From Paratinospora sagittata (taxonomy: Eukaryota > Streptophyta > Magnoliopsida > Ranunculales > Menispermaceae), in contig CM069607.1 of the NCBI GenBank assembly GCA_035771175.1, positions 3,517,501 through 3,581,500 of the forward strand: a stretch of DNA of 64,000 nucleotides. The letters run 5' to 3'. The position numbers and the translations under genes are program-made. Of this stretch, positions 11,701 through 24,740 are shown piece after piece (the stretch's first letter is position 1; the number at the start of each line of letters is the position of its first letter). The notes under the pieces are model-generated. The model did no database searches and had not been told where the DNA came from. It was given only the letters and a program-made list of their open reading frames with translations.

Positions 11701-13759
11701 GGTAAAGAATGGTGCATTTAAAGGATTAGATGATGATAACATTGAGAAGACACTTGAAAAGGTTTGTTTATGTTTTCTATCTGTTATACATTTAGTTTTC
11801 ACCTATATAACAGCACGTATTTTATCTAGTTTATGCAACACCTACTTGCTCTGCAGATTGCTGCACTACTAGCGTATCTATATGACAAAGATCTCTTTGC
11901 TGAGTTCAGTAGGTAAGCAATTCTCTTAGATGATAGTTTCTTTGATTTTGGTGGTTTCAGTCTTTCAGAGTCACTAAAAGAAATATTTTGTCAAGGATGC
12001 TGTCATATCAGATATATTGCTTTTATTGCCTTCATAAAATTTATTAAATTGAATTTTTCTTTTCTTTTTCTTTTTTTTTGTACAAACATTAAATTGATTT
12101 ATTCGCTGCAGGAAAAAGCTTGCTAACAGGCTCCTCCAACATAAGGATGATAATATGGAACGAGAAAGGTATTTGTTGACAAAATTGAAGCAGCAGTTTG
12201 GCAACCAATTCACCTCTAAGATGGAGGGAATGGTATAATACAAATAACTTCCTGACCAGAAATCTTTGTCATAGTTATATCAGTCTATTCTTAAGCACAT
12301 TTAAAGACCAAACAATTGTGTTTGTTAAATTGTTTTTCTGCTTCATACAGGTAAAAGATGTAACATTAGCAAGGGATACCCAAGTAAATTTCGAGAAATA
12401 CTTGGCAAAAGACAAGTCATTTAAGAATCAAGGGCCCAATGTGAATGTAACTGTTTTGACCACCGTATGCTGGCCAAATCAAAAGCACCTCAATCTCAAT
12501 GTTCCTGCAGAGTTGGTTAGTGACCCCTTTCTACACTCGCAAAATGTTATGGACATTTAAACCAACCGTGCACTATCACAAATTGCAACAATTCTCACTT
12601 TTTTTTTCCCTTATAGATCAATTGTATTGAAGTTTACAATAAGTATTACAACTCTGGGACTAAGAACCGGAAATTAACTTGGATATTTTCATTGGGCAAC
12701 TGTAATATAATTGGAAGCTTCGAACAAAAGCCAATTGAGTTGCAAGTCTCAACACTTCAGGTGTGTGTATGTCAAGGTTTGATTATTTTCTTCCTAGAGA
12801 CCTCAATACTTTGTAATTTGTCTACATTTAAAGCTAGAACACATTGCTCTTATTTTCAGGCTGCAGTCCTATTGCTCTTCAATACATCAGACAAGATGAG
12901 TTTTCAGGAGATTATGACACAACTGAACATGCCCGAAAGCGAAATTGAACTCAAGAAGATGCTGCATTCGCTTTCCTGTGGCAAATACAAAATTCTGATT
13001 AAGGAACCAAACACTAAATTCATGTCTTCCACTGACATTTTTGAGTTCAACTCCAAGTTCACTGACAAGATGAGGAAGATCAATGTATGAAACTTACTTT
13101 AAATATGTCTCCTACAGTTTTGGGTAACTGTTCAGACTTTGTGCTTATTCATTGGATTTGCTCAAATGTAGGTTCCAGTTCCCAATATGGAAGAGAAGAA
13201 AAAGGTGGTTGAAGTAGTTGACAGGGATAGGAGATACACGGTTGATGCCGCAATTGTGCGTATCATGAAAAGCAGAAAGGTTTTACATCATCAAGAGCTG
13301 GTCGTAGAAACTGTGCAACTTCTCAAGCAATTGTTCAAGGTGTGTAACAAGACAATTAAGCTTTCCTTACTATACAGTATATCATTTTTATGAGTTAATT
13401 CTATGTTTTTAAGATAAATCATAGGCAAATCATTTCTACAATATAGTTGGAAAAATTGAGTATGTAGATTCTTGCTTTTTAAAAAAAAAAACTATTTTGT
13501 GCCCTTTATTTTGTTTCAAGTGATGTATGTATATGTCACTTAGAACTAATTAAGTCAACAAGTTTTCAGACATCAATTTGAGCTAGCTTTCCCCAACTCA
13601 ATTTGAGATTTCTGACCTAATGAGGAGGCTAATGAGACTATTCTTTATGATTTGCAGCCTTGTGTCAAATTAATCAAGGAAAGGATTGGTGATTTGCTTA
13701 ACCGGGACTTTTTGGAGAGAGACAATAGTGATGCCAACATCTACAGATATGTGGCATGA
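8742..13759 (+). CDS. Cullin-1-like SCF scaffold protein, complete, 19 exons
   Basis: Cullins scaffold SCF E3 ubiquitin ligases: the N-terminal repeats hold SKP1-F-box receptors, and the C-terminal domain holds RBX1 and is neddylated. Exons: 8742-8869, 9010-9112, 9203-9388, 9544-9591, 9673-9873, 9970-10047, 10131-10220, 10344-10424, 10508-10570, 11195-11230, 11413-11499, 11609-11761, 11857-11912, 12112-12232, 12351-12515, 12617-12760, 12860-13084, 13172-13339, 13658-13759. All junctions are GT-AG and phases agree, giving 744 aa against about 738 for Arabidopsis CUL1. Diagnostic stretches: SYYSRKA-type [70 protein letters not shown]. The C-terminal winged helix has [11 protein letters not shown]; the neddylation lysine should be K688. 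The last residues are YRYVA. It differs from canonical CUL1 at many positions, so it may be a divergent paralogue. A 5' leader intron is likely before 8742. Confidence 0.93.
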
Positions 13760-14460
13760 TTATGTACTTAGGTGTCTTCAACAAATTTATGAGTGTAAAC
13801 AAATCTTGTAAGTGTGAAAGAGATGAATGTAGAGATAGGTTTCTTTTTCATTTTTTTAGTTTTTTACAGATAAGTTTGATTTATTTTTTGTTGGTTGTAA
13901 AAAAATCAATTATAGGAGTTATTTAAATACATTGAGTTGTATATGTTCTTCAATTTGCAGCTTTTAACTACATAATCTTCTTTATGCCCTGAGCTTGCCT
14001 TCTGCAGCACAGCACAAGGTCAAGGAATCAAAGCCTGACAATTTGTGTATAATAATGTCAAATCCTAAAGAAATGCCTTGGAAATAATTCATACTTCAAG
14101 TGCCAAGGTTAGATGTATTAACAGACATAGGCTTACTATCATCAATAGTCAAGCCATTTGATATATTCTTTTTTTTTTCTCAAAAAAAAAAAAAAAAAAA
14201 AAAAAAAATCTACCCAGTCATTCTCAAAATCCTCCTATAAGAAATTGTAAACGAAAATATTAGAGACTAAAGTTTCCATACACATAAGCTATGAGGCTTT
14301 CTGATTTTTTATGCACTCAACTCATTCAATCAGCAGCAAGGTCTTGTACCTGCTACAGCTGAAGATAGGTAGGGAAGTCTAACATTTAATCAAAGGAGAT
14401 TTACCATTGTGTAAAGCGCCATGCAACTTGTTCAAAGTAACTAGTAATTATATTCAACAA
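13760..14460. other. Convergent 3' flank
   Basis: Between the cullin stop and the stop of the small minus-strand gene. It holds a 27-base A-run (about 14181-14208), likely 3' UTRs, and no other gene. Confidence 0.5.
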
Positions 14461-17030
14461 CTAAAAAAGTTGCACCACAACAGCTTCTGTATAACCACAT
14501 CCATCTTCAATCCCAGGTCCCACCCAATAACCAGATATTACAATGTTGATACCAGAAGATACAGATCTGTGTTTGTTCAGACTACAAACATGTCTAAATG
14601 GTTTCATCAAATGTCCATAATGTCTTCGACCCACAATACATTTGCCTCTATATGAGCTAATGGCATTGGGAATCTTCATTCCTGCAAGTGAACATCCACA
14701 ACTATCACAACTCAACCAAACTTTGTGATCTTTATTGATGCAAGTGTGTGAAAAGTTTTGAGGTTTCTGAGTTGTTTCTTATTAAAATCATTGTTGAATG
14801 AGGGTTTTTTTTTTTTTTTTTCATTCTCATTCATTTATTTATTTTTCTCAGCCCTTTTCTCTATACCTGGAGATTGAGCAGCATTCCTTTTCCAAAATTA
14901 GCACTATGGGTTAAGACAGATGCCAAAGGTTTCTTTTAAGAATTTTAAGTTATGAAATGGTTAATTAAGCTCAGCAGCCATAAAATTATTAAGTCTGAAG
15001 CAACAAAGTTTCTACTAAAAGAAAGTTGGAAAGAACCTGTCCTGAAAACTGCTTGGCTCGATCCCACGCTCAAAGATGAGGTGCTCCAAAAAACTCCCTG
15101 CATGCACATCCCAAACAATTATGCAAAATTCTGCATTGTCCATATCATACAATATCATCTAGACGATATGGATTTAGAGAGATATCCAACTTCCATTGGA
15201 CATCCAACAGAAAATCAATTACTATCATGACAGTGCAGCAAGGGAAAAGACACAAACAAACAGCCAAAGATTGGAATTTTTTTTCTAAACTATTTATTTG
15301 TTTATTTATTTATTGACTTTGATAAAGAAAATGCCAGAAAGTCACAGCATAAGGGAATAAGTCTTATAAGAACAGGAGAAGTGAAAGAAAATAAGAGAAA
15401 AGGGGAGAAATATATGCTGCTCCTCATAGAAAGGTTTAGCTCATTTCCATGCCAAAAAAAAACCAATTGATCCAGCATTCCTTATACTTTATTGTCCCAT
15501 CACATATGCTAAGAACAATTCCATAACTCAACAACCAGGTTGTCCAATAGATGGAGTATACAATGTCAGCTCAAAGTACTTGATAGACACGAATGACACA
15601 ACCATAAAATTTTGGATTGTGTCGGGTGTTTCCTTCCAAAATGGGTGAATCAAGTGGAATGCACACATCACCGTAAGCTTTGGGTCAGATTTTGGGTTTA
15701 TAAAGTCTAACCAACCCGTTTGATCAACATACGTCAATATTTATAAATACTTATGCTTTATAATTTGTGACCTTCAATACATTGCTAGCTATGTTCTAGG
15801 GGCATTTAAATTGGAGACCAACCCTGATCTCTACACAGCTGGACAACCCCCCCCCCCCCCCGCCCCCCCTTATTTAGTCCACGGCAAAGACAAGAAAGGG
15901 GAGGGAGGCCTTCTACCTATATAAAAGAAACCTCTCTAGTCTCCCCCCAAAAGAGCAACTCATTCAAGCTCCTACGTCTTTTTTCTCTTTTATTCTTTTG
16001 TTAAAATTCATGTATTACTCTTATTGCTTTAAAAAACCTTAAAGCCTACATCCATTATTAAGATATATATTTTTTGTAATTATTAAAGTTGGGTTCATTT
16101 AAAGATGAACTTGACTACCTAATTGACCCAAAATGACAATTAAGGTTGAGTCGGCTTCAAATGATAAAAAAAATAACCCGAAAATGTAAGGTTGGTTTGA
16201 ATTTATGATCAAAACCGACCTGGCCTAACTCAAACTTGGCCCCTTGCTCAAAGGACCCAAGTTTGTTTTAGTCCATGTTAGCTATTTTCCCAAGTGGTAA
16301 AGAATAAATTTTATCCACCTTTTGAATGATTCGACCCCATAAGAGAACAAGTACAACCCAGCCGGACCAAATGACCTAGAAGCAACACAAATTTCATACA
16401 TGACCAGAACCGAGCACAGAAGGAGGCAATACAGATGATGCTGGTTGGATTGGATGTACCAGCAACCATGCTACCACACCACACACACACACACACAAAA
16501 TGTATAATCTACATTCTCTTAACTCTCCTTCCTCTAGTGAGGAGCTGAGGAGCATGAAGTTGCAATATCCCAAACACGAAATCTTAGACAATAAAGTTAC
16601 AATTAAATGTCTTAGACCTGTTTTTGTTCTGGTGGATTGAAAATGAATCCAATAACATGGAATCTAACTAATCCACTGGGAAATGGCTCTAGGGAACCCC
16701 CAATACGCTACACAATGGTAACAAAACCAGTGCCGAGTAAGTATTCTCAGTTTGAACAAATCTTCCCACTGATGAATCCATTGTTCCATATCTAGTAACC
16801 AAATTTAGATAAAGAAGCTGGAACTAAACGCACTTGGAAGTAAATCTACTCCAATCCACATTTTATCGTCAACTCTATTAACACTACAAAAGACATTCAA
16901 AGAGTATGATTTAATACACAGCAGCGACGACGCGATTACTTCTGTGTTTGAGGTTTACCTGGTTAGTTAGGGCTTGTGGAGAAACAAGAGGAGTTCTTGC
17001 TAAGCAAACGCAGAGAGCTGTGGAAGCCAT
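14461..17030 (-). CDS. Small predicted organelle-targeted protein, 3 exons
   Basis: Assembled from exons 16959-17030, 15037-15097 and 14461-14681 (minus strand). Both junctions are GT-AG, phases agree, and the product is 117 aa. The N-terminus (MASTALCVCLARTPLVSPQ, then a serine-rich stretch with WSTSSLSVGSSQ) is rich in Ser/Thr/Ala and almost free of acidic residues, as in chloroplast transit peptides. The C-terminus reads ISGYWVGPGIEDGCGYTEA, a motif I associate with small unnamed plant proteins ending in a YWVGPD.DDG.GFVEA-like tail. Function unknown. The start faces the next gene, with 425 bases between the two ATGs. The first intron is 1.86 kb and contains a CA repeat and a long C-run. 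Small exon 2 is the weakest part of the model. Confidence 0.55.
15847..15869. repeat. Poly-C tract (C15 G C7)
   Basis: A homopolymeric C tract inside the first intron of the small minus-strand gene. On the transcribed strand this gives a G-run that could fold as a quadruplex. Confidence 0.9.
16478..16497. repeat. CA dinucleotide microsatellite
   Basis: About ten CA units in the first intron of the small minus-strand gene. The minus-strand open frames crossing it (VCVCV residues) are simply translated repeat. Confidence 0.95.
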
Positions 17031-17455
17031 TGAAGAAGTTGCTGTTGCTTCCAGAGGCGTAGCTTTGTTGTTTTAAAGGGCACCGAGGCGCAGGTTATAA
17101 TTCTAGCTAAATTGCGCACTCCATAATGATAGTCAAAATAAAAAAATAAAAAATACTTCTCAATATTTTCACTATTGAAAATATTTCTCAATATTATACT
17201 TTTTTTTTAAAAAATTATATATATTTAAGAAAAAAGGAAATGCTTTACATATACGCGCGTTTTCATCGGACGTCGCACCCGCGTCCCACTGACACTGGCT
17301 TTTAAAACTTTTCGGCATCAGAATGGCGCGGCAGAAGCACGAGTAAGGAAATTCGTCAGTTAGGGGTTAAAAGTAGAGATTTGCTTCAAATCGTGAATCA
17401 AATTTGAACGCTCCGAACTTCTAATTCGATTTGCGTTTTGAATTTCTCGCGGGAA
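17031..17455. promoter_or_regulatory. Putative bidirectional promoter
   Basis: The 425 bases between two outward-facing start codons (17030 minus, 17456 plus). The middle is AT-rich (17100-17240) and the plus side is GC-richer with CG dinucleotides (17255-17350). No canonical TATA box could be placed with certainty. Confidence 0.4.
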
Positions 17456-20400
17456 ATGCAAGATTCTGATCGGAACATTTCTGGTAATCTTTGTTTAAAT
17501 CAATTTCAGATCCATGTTCTCTTTTTGCCTTTTGAATTTCCAGTGAATTAATTTGATTTATTGCATTTGTTTCTTACTGTTTGTCCAATTTATTTGGAAG
17601 ATGAGGAAGATTTCGTTCAAAATCGGCCGAAAAATCTCGATCAAGGTGGAAAAAATAAGGTAATTTTGGAAGAGATCGGACCGTAAATTAAAACTAAGTA
17701 ATGGATGATATCTTGGAAGTAAGTTTAGTCGGTATGCGATTGATGGAAATAATTGAGTCAACAATTGTGTTCAATTCATGGAAGTCATTTGAAGCCCTAT
17801 TAACTGATAGATGGAGTCCATTTGCTTAGTTTCTCTTGTTTTTTTGTATCTGTTACCGGAGTACAGACAGTATATCTTTGGGATCTAGTTTCTTATCTAG
17901 GGTAAATATCAAAGATGTACAGTTCAGACTATATGAGATCAATTACATGAATTTGTTTCTTCTGCTCTGCTCTATCAGACCAAGTCGATGATTATATTAC
18001 AAGTAATTGTATCTTTCTTAATTATCTCTATCTATGTTATTTTAGACCTTCCTTTGTTTGTCGATTGGTCACTCTTTTAACTAGTGCGTCTAATGGTCTT
18101 TGTTGAATTCATCTATAGTGTCTTAATAGTAACTGGAAAAGAAAATGGAATGATCTTAAGATTTATTAGATTAATGCCGTTTCTATGTGTCCTTCATGTA
18201 AATGCATCATATTGCAATTTCACTTAACCTTGGGTGTCCTCACATGCCCATAGTTTTTTTTTTTTTGCATTTTGCATTTTGTGTTATCAGCTTGCTAATT
18301 GCCGCAATAGAAGGTAATTTTTTTTATGACATTATTGTATTTAGCAATCAGAGGGATTTTCTTTAAAGGATGATTTTGAGATGCCTGTCTCCATAAATGG
18401 AGAGCCTGAGTTCATCCGGTCTTCAAGAAAGTTGTTTGCTAGCATTTCTTCTGAGGAAAGCATATCTGATGAGGTGAACTATAATAATGGTAGACAAATC
18501 TTCCTTTTGACTAAATCTGACTACAGTTTGAAGCCTTATATTATCTGAAAATATCTTGTTTCATTCAATGTGAAGGAGAAAAATCTTCCCTCAAATTCTT
18601 CATTCACCTCTAAATACATGAAGCCTCAAAAAGAGCACTGTCATAACTTTGATAGGGGGAACCAAGTTGGAACTTCCACATGGTCCGCAGTTCATAGGGA
18701 GACTGAAGAGTTAACGCACATGCAAGAAAAGCCCAGCTGTCTCTCATCCCACCATACCAATTCTGAAGCCAAGAGAGCATTAAAAGGTTTATAGATTAAT
18801 TTCTTCCTTGCTAGACCCTATTTAAACTAGTTGAAAGTGTTTCTGTATTCAAGTTATATTTGCAATAGATTGAATTTCTAAGTGCTAATGTTTAGAGTTA
18901 TCTCTGGTTTTTGTTGATTTCAAAACTGAAGCTGGTATAGTTTTTGTAGCTTAACCAGTGGGATATGGATAGATACAGACCCAAGAATGAGTGCTGTATT
19001 CTACTGATGGTGGAAATAAATTTCATCTTTGTTATACAGTTATATGCTATATTAGAAAGAGGCTGACACACGCCAGTGCTTGATGCTGCTACAAAGTACT
19101 GGCTTGTGTACACGGTATTTACGAAAAAGTGTATGTAGTGAAGAGGTTATAGATTCTGGAGTATATAAGATATGGCAAAAGTATTATACCACAAGATTGT
19201 TCCTTATTTTCATATTAAACTGCTCAAGACTCAAGAGCAAGGTGAAGGTTATACCATATATGGTTATCTCTTGCAGCCAGCAGAGGAAAAGCTAAGCCCA
19301 AGTTTTCTATCCATTTCCAAACCCGCCAGGAAGAACAACCACCTATACAGAGAATGACAAGGGATGAAAAAGAAAAATCATCCAATGCTCCTAAAACGCC
19401 TAATGGATTAGATGGTCTTGAGCTCAAAATTGCAGCACAATCAATGACTGAGCTTCTAGAAGTTTTTCAGGAAGAAAAAGAAAAACAATCTAGGGGTTGT
19501 CAAGTGCCCTTTAGATTATCATCCCACAGCCATAAAGACACGGTGCATTCAGTAGCTGAGATCATGGAAGGTCTCCAGGAAAATAGTCGACCGTTGAAAG
19601 AGACTTCTAAAATGGTTTGCACCCTTTTTTATTACTAAGTACATCTTTCCTTTACACTAAGTTATTCTGAAGATACATCCACCTTGCGTGACAGAATGCA
19701 ACCAGAAAAGGAAAGAGATTTCTGCATACTGGGAAGAAAATTTTGTCCAACTTGGGTGACAGAATGTATGACAAAGAGGACCCCTCTGAGTCCATGGACA
19801 GTGATACTTCAAGTGAGAATGAGGTATCCTTTGTGATGTGGTCCTATTGTGATTCTGCCTCTCTATCATAACCTGTTGTTGGCTGTTCTTGATATTCTAG
19901 TACTGTAGGCCGCAGACTTTCTACTTCAAGCTACTGATGAAGATAAATTAAAACTTGCAACCACTGAAATCAAAGGGCAGACAGTAGCCGATAGGTTCCT
20001 GGAGGCTTTAGATGCAGCTATTGAGAATAATGAGCAGACCATCTTTAAGACATTTAAACAAAGGTAACAACATGACTAGAATATTCTTGTTTTGTGTAAT
20101 TCCTTTGATATGCTTATACTTAAATGGAGAAGCCTATATTATGCTGTTGATGCGTGTTATTTTCACGAAATTTTGAAGCACTGGATGTCATGGAAGATTG
20201 CAGCAAGTCATGCAGACCGAAAAAGAAACACACACATATTTTTTGAAGCAGTCACAAGCAGAAAACAGTGGAGCAGGTTCTCATTTTTATTTTTTTTTCT
20301 TTTTACTTTTTTGGGTGGATGGGGGCTCCAAAATTGGGCTCCGTTTAAAGTTAGTTAAAAAAAATGGAAATTAGCACACACACACTGACAAGTGACAACT

Positions 20401-21572
20401 TTGTCTTTGGAAGAACAGGAGAATAAGTTTGTGTCTTCATCATAATCTGCGTCCTTTGACATGTCATTTTATTTATATTTTCTGTAATTCTTATCTCAAC
20501 AGATGTAGCAAGATGTATTGATGTGAGAATATTGTCAAGGTACTTGGATGCAAAACTTACAGTTTGTGAATGCTCCGTGATCAAAGTTACAGAGGTGTGA
20601 ATTTTGAATTGTGCTAATGAGAGATATTTAGGATTATTTGTGATTAATAATCAGACAATATTCATTTCTATTAAAACTAATCCTGTCAAAATTATGATTT
20701 CTACATTGCATATTGCAGTTTCTTTGACCAAACTTAACCAAAAAAGTGTCAATTTTCAACTGTCTTGGAAGCACAGTGCATTTAACTAGCACTCACAAAC
20801 AACAATGTACTTTTACCTTTAATGAAACCAATCCAATGCAAAAATATCACTTGTCTAGATATGTGACTGCTTTTTTGTCATTAAATTTGTTTGCCAACAG
20901 AAACCCCAATACATGTGGAATTCCAAAAAGCTAATGGATAGTGGAGGGTGCATGACCATTATTTTCAACTCCAAGACATGCGGGGATGTCACGCTAGAAA
21001 TTGGGAAAGCTATCCGTGTTCACCATCCATGGTATCAACAGTAAACTTCTCAACATTCTATTAATTTTTCTTCCAAATTTCTCCATATATAACATTTTGT
21101 TAGTGAATTTCTCAATTCTTAATGCAAGTAGTTTTTTTCTGGTGGAAATGGGGACTGCACATAACCAGTACCATACCGTCACAAGAACCACCACCAGCAT
21201 GACTTAAGCTGCATACATTATGCCTCGTGCTATTGATTTTCAGTAAGGTGGTGTGGGCCCCCTTATAAAGGAAGTAAAGATCTAAGATGGGGTGGTTCTA
21301 GGAGGACTCAGACTGGTTACATTTTTTTTATAATTGTCAACCTGGAATTTAACTTTGGGCCTTGTGGTGACCTAAGAAAATAATGCCAGAGTACACTTTA
21401 TCATGTCTTATTAATAATTTTGGCATTGTTTTAGAAAGAATAATGTATATGACATGATCTTATGTTCTGAATCTGGGGCAGGAAAGAGGTAGAACTCAAG
21501 GAGAGTGGTGAGAGCATAATTTTGTGTACATATTTCTCTCAGATTTCTATGGCAAGTCCTGTTTCTCTCTAG
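17456..21572 (+). CDS. Unrecognised plant protein, 480 aa, 11 exons
   Basis: I do not recognise this protein. Exons: 17456-17483, 17601-17659, 18345-18473, 18576-18786, 19277-19614, 19695-19823, 19909-20063, 20197-20276, 20503-20594, 20901-21031, 21482-21572; all GT-AG, phases continuous, ending at TAG 21570-21572. The N-terminal half is acidic/serine-rich and looks disordered (EEDFVQNRPKN, SSEESISDE, SMDSDTSSENE). A middle segment is helical and charged (TELLEVFQEEKEK; ADRFLEALDAAIENNEQ; LQQVMQTEKETHTYFLKQ). The C-terminal 100 residues are different: strand-rich, with RILSRYLDAKLTVCECSV, MTIIFNSKTCGDVTLEIGKA and RVHHPW, then KESGESIILCTYFSQIS. That end could be a small beta-barrel or OB-like module, but this is inference. 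Exons 8 and 9 are the least certain. It shares a short upstream region with the minus-strand gene ending at 17030. Confidence 0.65.
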
Positions 21573-24500
21573 AGGCGAGGTTGCAAAAGGTGAGATTTAA
21601 TGTTTTCTCATTCTTTCAGAAATCAGAATCTTGTTTCGTCACTATAAAGTTGTGCAAGATGCATATCCATTGACTTTAGGTAAGGTAAGCAATCAGCTTG
21701 TTCTCAGGTTCGAATTATGTTTCAACTAAATGAAGGAAACCTGTGGTGTCATTGGTCAGTGATGAGTTATGAAAGAGAATATTTTTTTGAGCTGCATAAA
21801 TTGTATGTCGTGCTTGTTACTTTTTGTTAATAGAAGATGGTTAATGAGTCACTGAACTAGTGCTGGGTGCAGGACTAAAAGATGCTGTATAAACAGTCTT
21901 TACCCAAAGGACCTATTTCACACTCGTTGTTTGATTTGATCTTGAATATCACAAAAATTATTATATATATATTGCAATTTGGGTTTTCCAGGATTTCTGG
22001 AAAATTATACACAAAATGGATGAAATGTATTGGATTGTAGTACTAATTGGTAATGTAAAACTAATAAGTGTAAACCAGACAAAATAATTGTAAATAAGAG
22101 GAAGTAATCATTGATTAAATTGTTTAAACACAACAAACCATTGTCCAATGCAGACTCTTGAAAACACCCAGCTAGAGTTTTGAAGAAGCCAAATGAGAAT
22201 GAAGGGAAAGAGAAGATTTAGACTCCTAAAATATTATATATCTAGTGGTACTGATTGGAGCTTTTTTGGGCTTAAAAACCATTGGCCCTTTTAAATGCAA
22301 AAGTGGATTTTTTTGCTTACCTAACTGAGAAATTAATAGTTGAGCCCTCAAATTAACTCAACTCAACTAAGCCTTTCTATATGGAACCGGACTACGTGAA
22401 TCTGCTTCCTCCACCCCACTCTATCAAAAGAGTCTGATTAAGTAGATTCATGTCATAGTTACGCCCTCTTAATTAATATTAGTTCATATAATATATATAT
22501 ATATATATATATATTGGATCCATTGATTTTTATTTAACATTATCAGGATTAATGGCTAATTCAATAAATAAAAAGCCTAATATTACCTAATAAGTTATAT
22601 CTAATGTGATAATTTCCTAGAAAACCATGATTTAGAAAATTTGTTTTTTTTTTTTTTTTTAGAAAATTTGTTTACACTGACATGAGATGTTCTAACTAAC
22701 AAAAGTCTATGGTGTTAGAAGATTAGTTTCAATGGGCAGGATCACATCAAAATTCATTTACACTAACATGAAATCTTTGTTTGGTTGAAGATTTCAACAT
22801 TAGCTTGGAGCATTTCCTGTTGTCTGTTAATTTTTTTTATAGCTGGTACTGTGCTCTATGCATATGGTGGGATTTAAGAACATGTGCTGTTCATTCAATA
22901 TGTTTGAAAAATAAAATGCCAACTCTAGCAATTTGACATGGAACCAACTATAGTCTATACCCTTATCCCCTACTAGTCACCCATTGAGTGGAGGAGAAAA
23001 CTATGATTTGCCCCATGTATTGTTGAATCTGGAACTTAAAGAATTACCTTCACCTGAAAGAGAGATTGAAAAAAGAAAGAAAGAAGAAAAATGGCCACCA
23101 ATGGACAATTCATGGGAGAGAGAAAATGTGAATGCTTAAATATAGGTGTATGATGATGATGATAGTGACAAAAGCAAATATCAACGGCCCTCCCCTATAC
23201 AACCAAAGGTCATCTGGCCCTCCTTAATTGTCTCTTCGCACTCATTTTTCGTCAGCACTTATGTTATTGGTTGAAGTTTGAAAGTAAACCTACCCTTCAG
23301 CTCTCTTGCTTGACTTTAGAAATATAGTGATATATTACTTGATTGTGTTTGGCACTTTGATGAGGTCAGTCACACCCCCCAGACCTCACCAGAGAGTTCT
23401 TAATTCAGCTTGGGAAGTCAAGTTCTAATACTGAGAGATAGAAGCAAATGCTTGAGGATTGTTTACTCTTTAGTGGGTTGTCAAGGTCTAAGGGTGAGAC
23501 CAATTTCATTTTTATTTGTATTTAATAAGCCAATGGTTCCTTTTAGTTTAACATGTTGACTTGAAACTGTTGAATGAATAGATGTGTTTTCTGTTGGTGA
23601 GTTGCTTTTCTTCTTGAGCATGTCAGCTTGCTAATTATTTCTGCTAGCTGGGACCTACCCCTCCCATTCTAATGACGCTATGGACTTATAATACTTTGAC
23701 TGTTCAAATATTTCTTTTGGCATATGCATGGCTAGAAATAATAGAAAATATCTCAAGGAAAGACATTTAATTGGACAGTTAGCTGAATCGAGTTGATTTT
23801 ACTCCCAAAGTTCATTTTGCAGTCAGATTCCATCATTTTTGGTGTTTTCATGTAAGATTTGGGGCAATTCCTAAATTAATGTAACAGGTAGTTGATCAGG
23901 TACTGAGCAATTGTTTGCTAAATTTGGACCTTTAGACGCTCCAGATATCTCAGAAGCTTAGATCAAGAAATAATTCCATATAACATACAAGCTATATGAG
24001 TTGTTATGGGAATTTAGCTTCTGCAAATAGTATATATATTATGCAATATAACTTCTTTTTTTTGGCTTTGTTGGTTTGTTTGGAGTTAGTTGTTCTTTTT
24101 GTCAGTTTTCATTTTGTGAATTGAGCAAATTTCTGAATGTTTCTCTTAGTTAAATCACCTTTTGTTGTGGGCATGATGTGGATAGCTCTTTCCCATTTTG
24201 TTGATTTCATCTTTCTTTCGTTCCTTCCAAACAATTAGGTTACATGAACTTCTTTCTCACTGCAAAGAAAGTGCAGTATTTAATAAAACATACGGTGGGT
24301 TAGTGCAAACTTTGGTGCTCATAACTTTGGTTCATTTTCTTTGTGTCCGTACCTCCATGCATGAGAAATTTGAATTTTATTATTTGCTCTGTTTTTAGCA
24401 CTAACTGGCATCTCATCTATTGCCAATTGCATCATTTTTTTGTTGTTAGGCCTCTTGACCTTGTGCTCTGCTTGTTAGCACTCACTTAATTCAGCTAGAA

Positions 24501-24735
24501 TCATCAAGGACCTAACACAAGTTGCTTTGCTAGTGCTGCTTTCAGTCCAATAAAATCAGCCTTTTGTACATCTGATTTGTGGTCCTTCCCTCCACTGAGA
24601 AAAGTACCCCATAAACACTGATGATTATGTTTAGTGTTCTATTGATTTGTAACTAAAATATGTATATTATATGGTGGGTTGGGTTTCCATGATTGCATGC
24701 TTCTTTCGAGTTTCAGAATTCCAAACACCTACAGT
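21573..24735. other. Intergenic region, 3' flank of the unknown gene
   Basis: The first few hundred bases may be 3' UTR. An AT microsatellite lies at about 22488-22514 and a T-run at 22646-22661. I looked for common conserved plant miRNA sequences by eye and saw none. No gene is supported. Confidence 0.5.
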
Positions 24736-24740
24736 GAAAG

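Noticed and set aside
16311..16591. Minus-strand frames rich in VCVCV
   Set aside because: They read through the CA microsatellite in the first intron of the small minus-strand gene.
22900..24700. Possible miRNA precursor region
   Set aside because: No match to conserved plant miRNA sequences I know, and no convincing long hairpin by eye.
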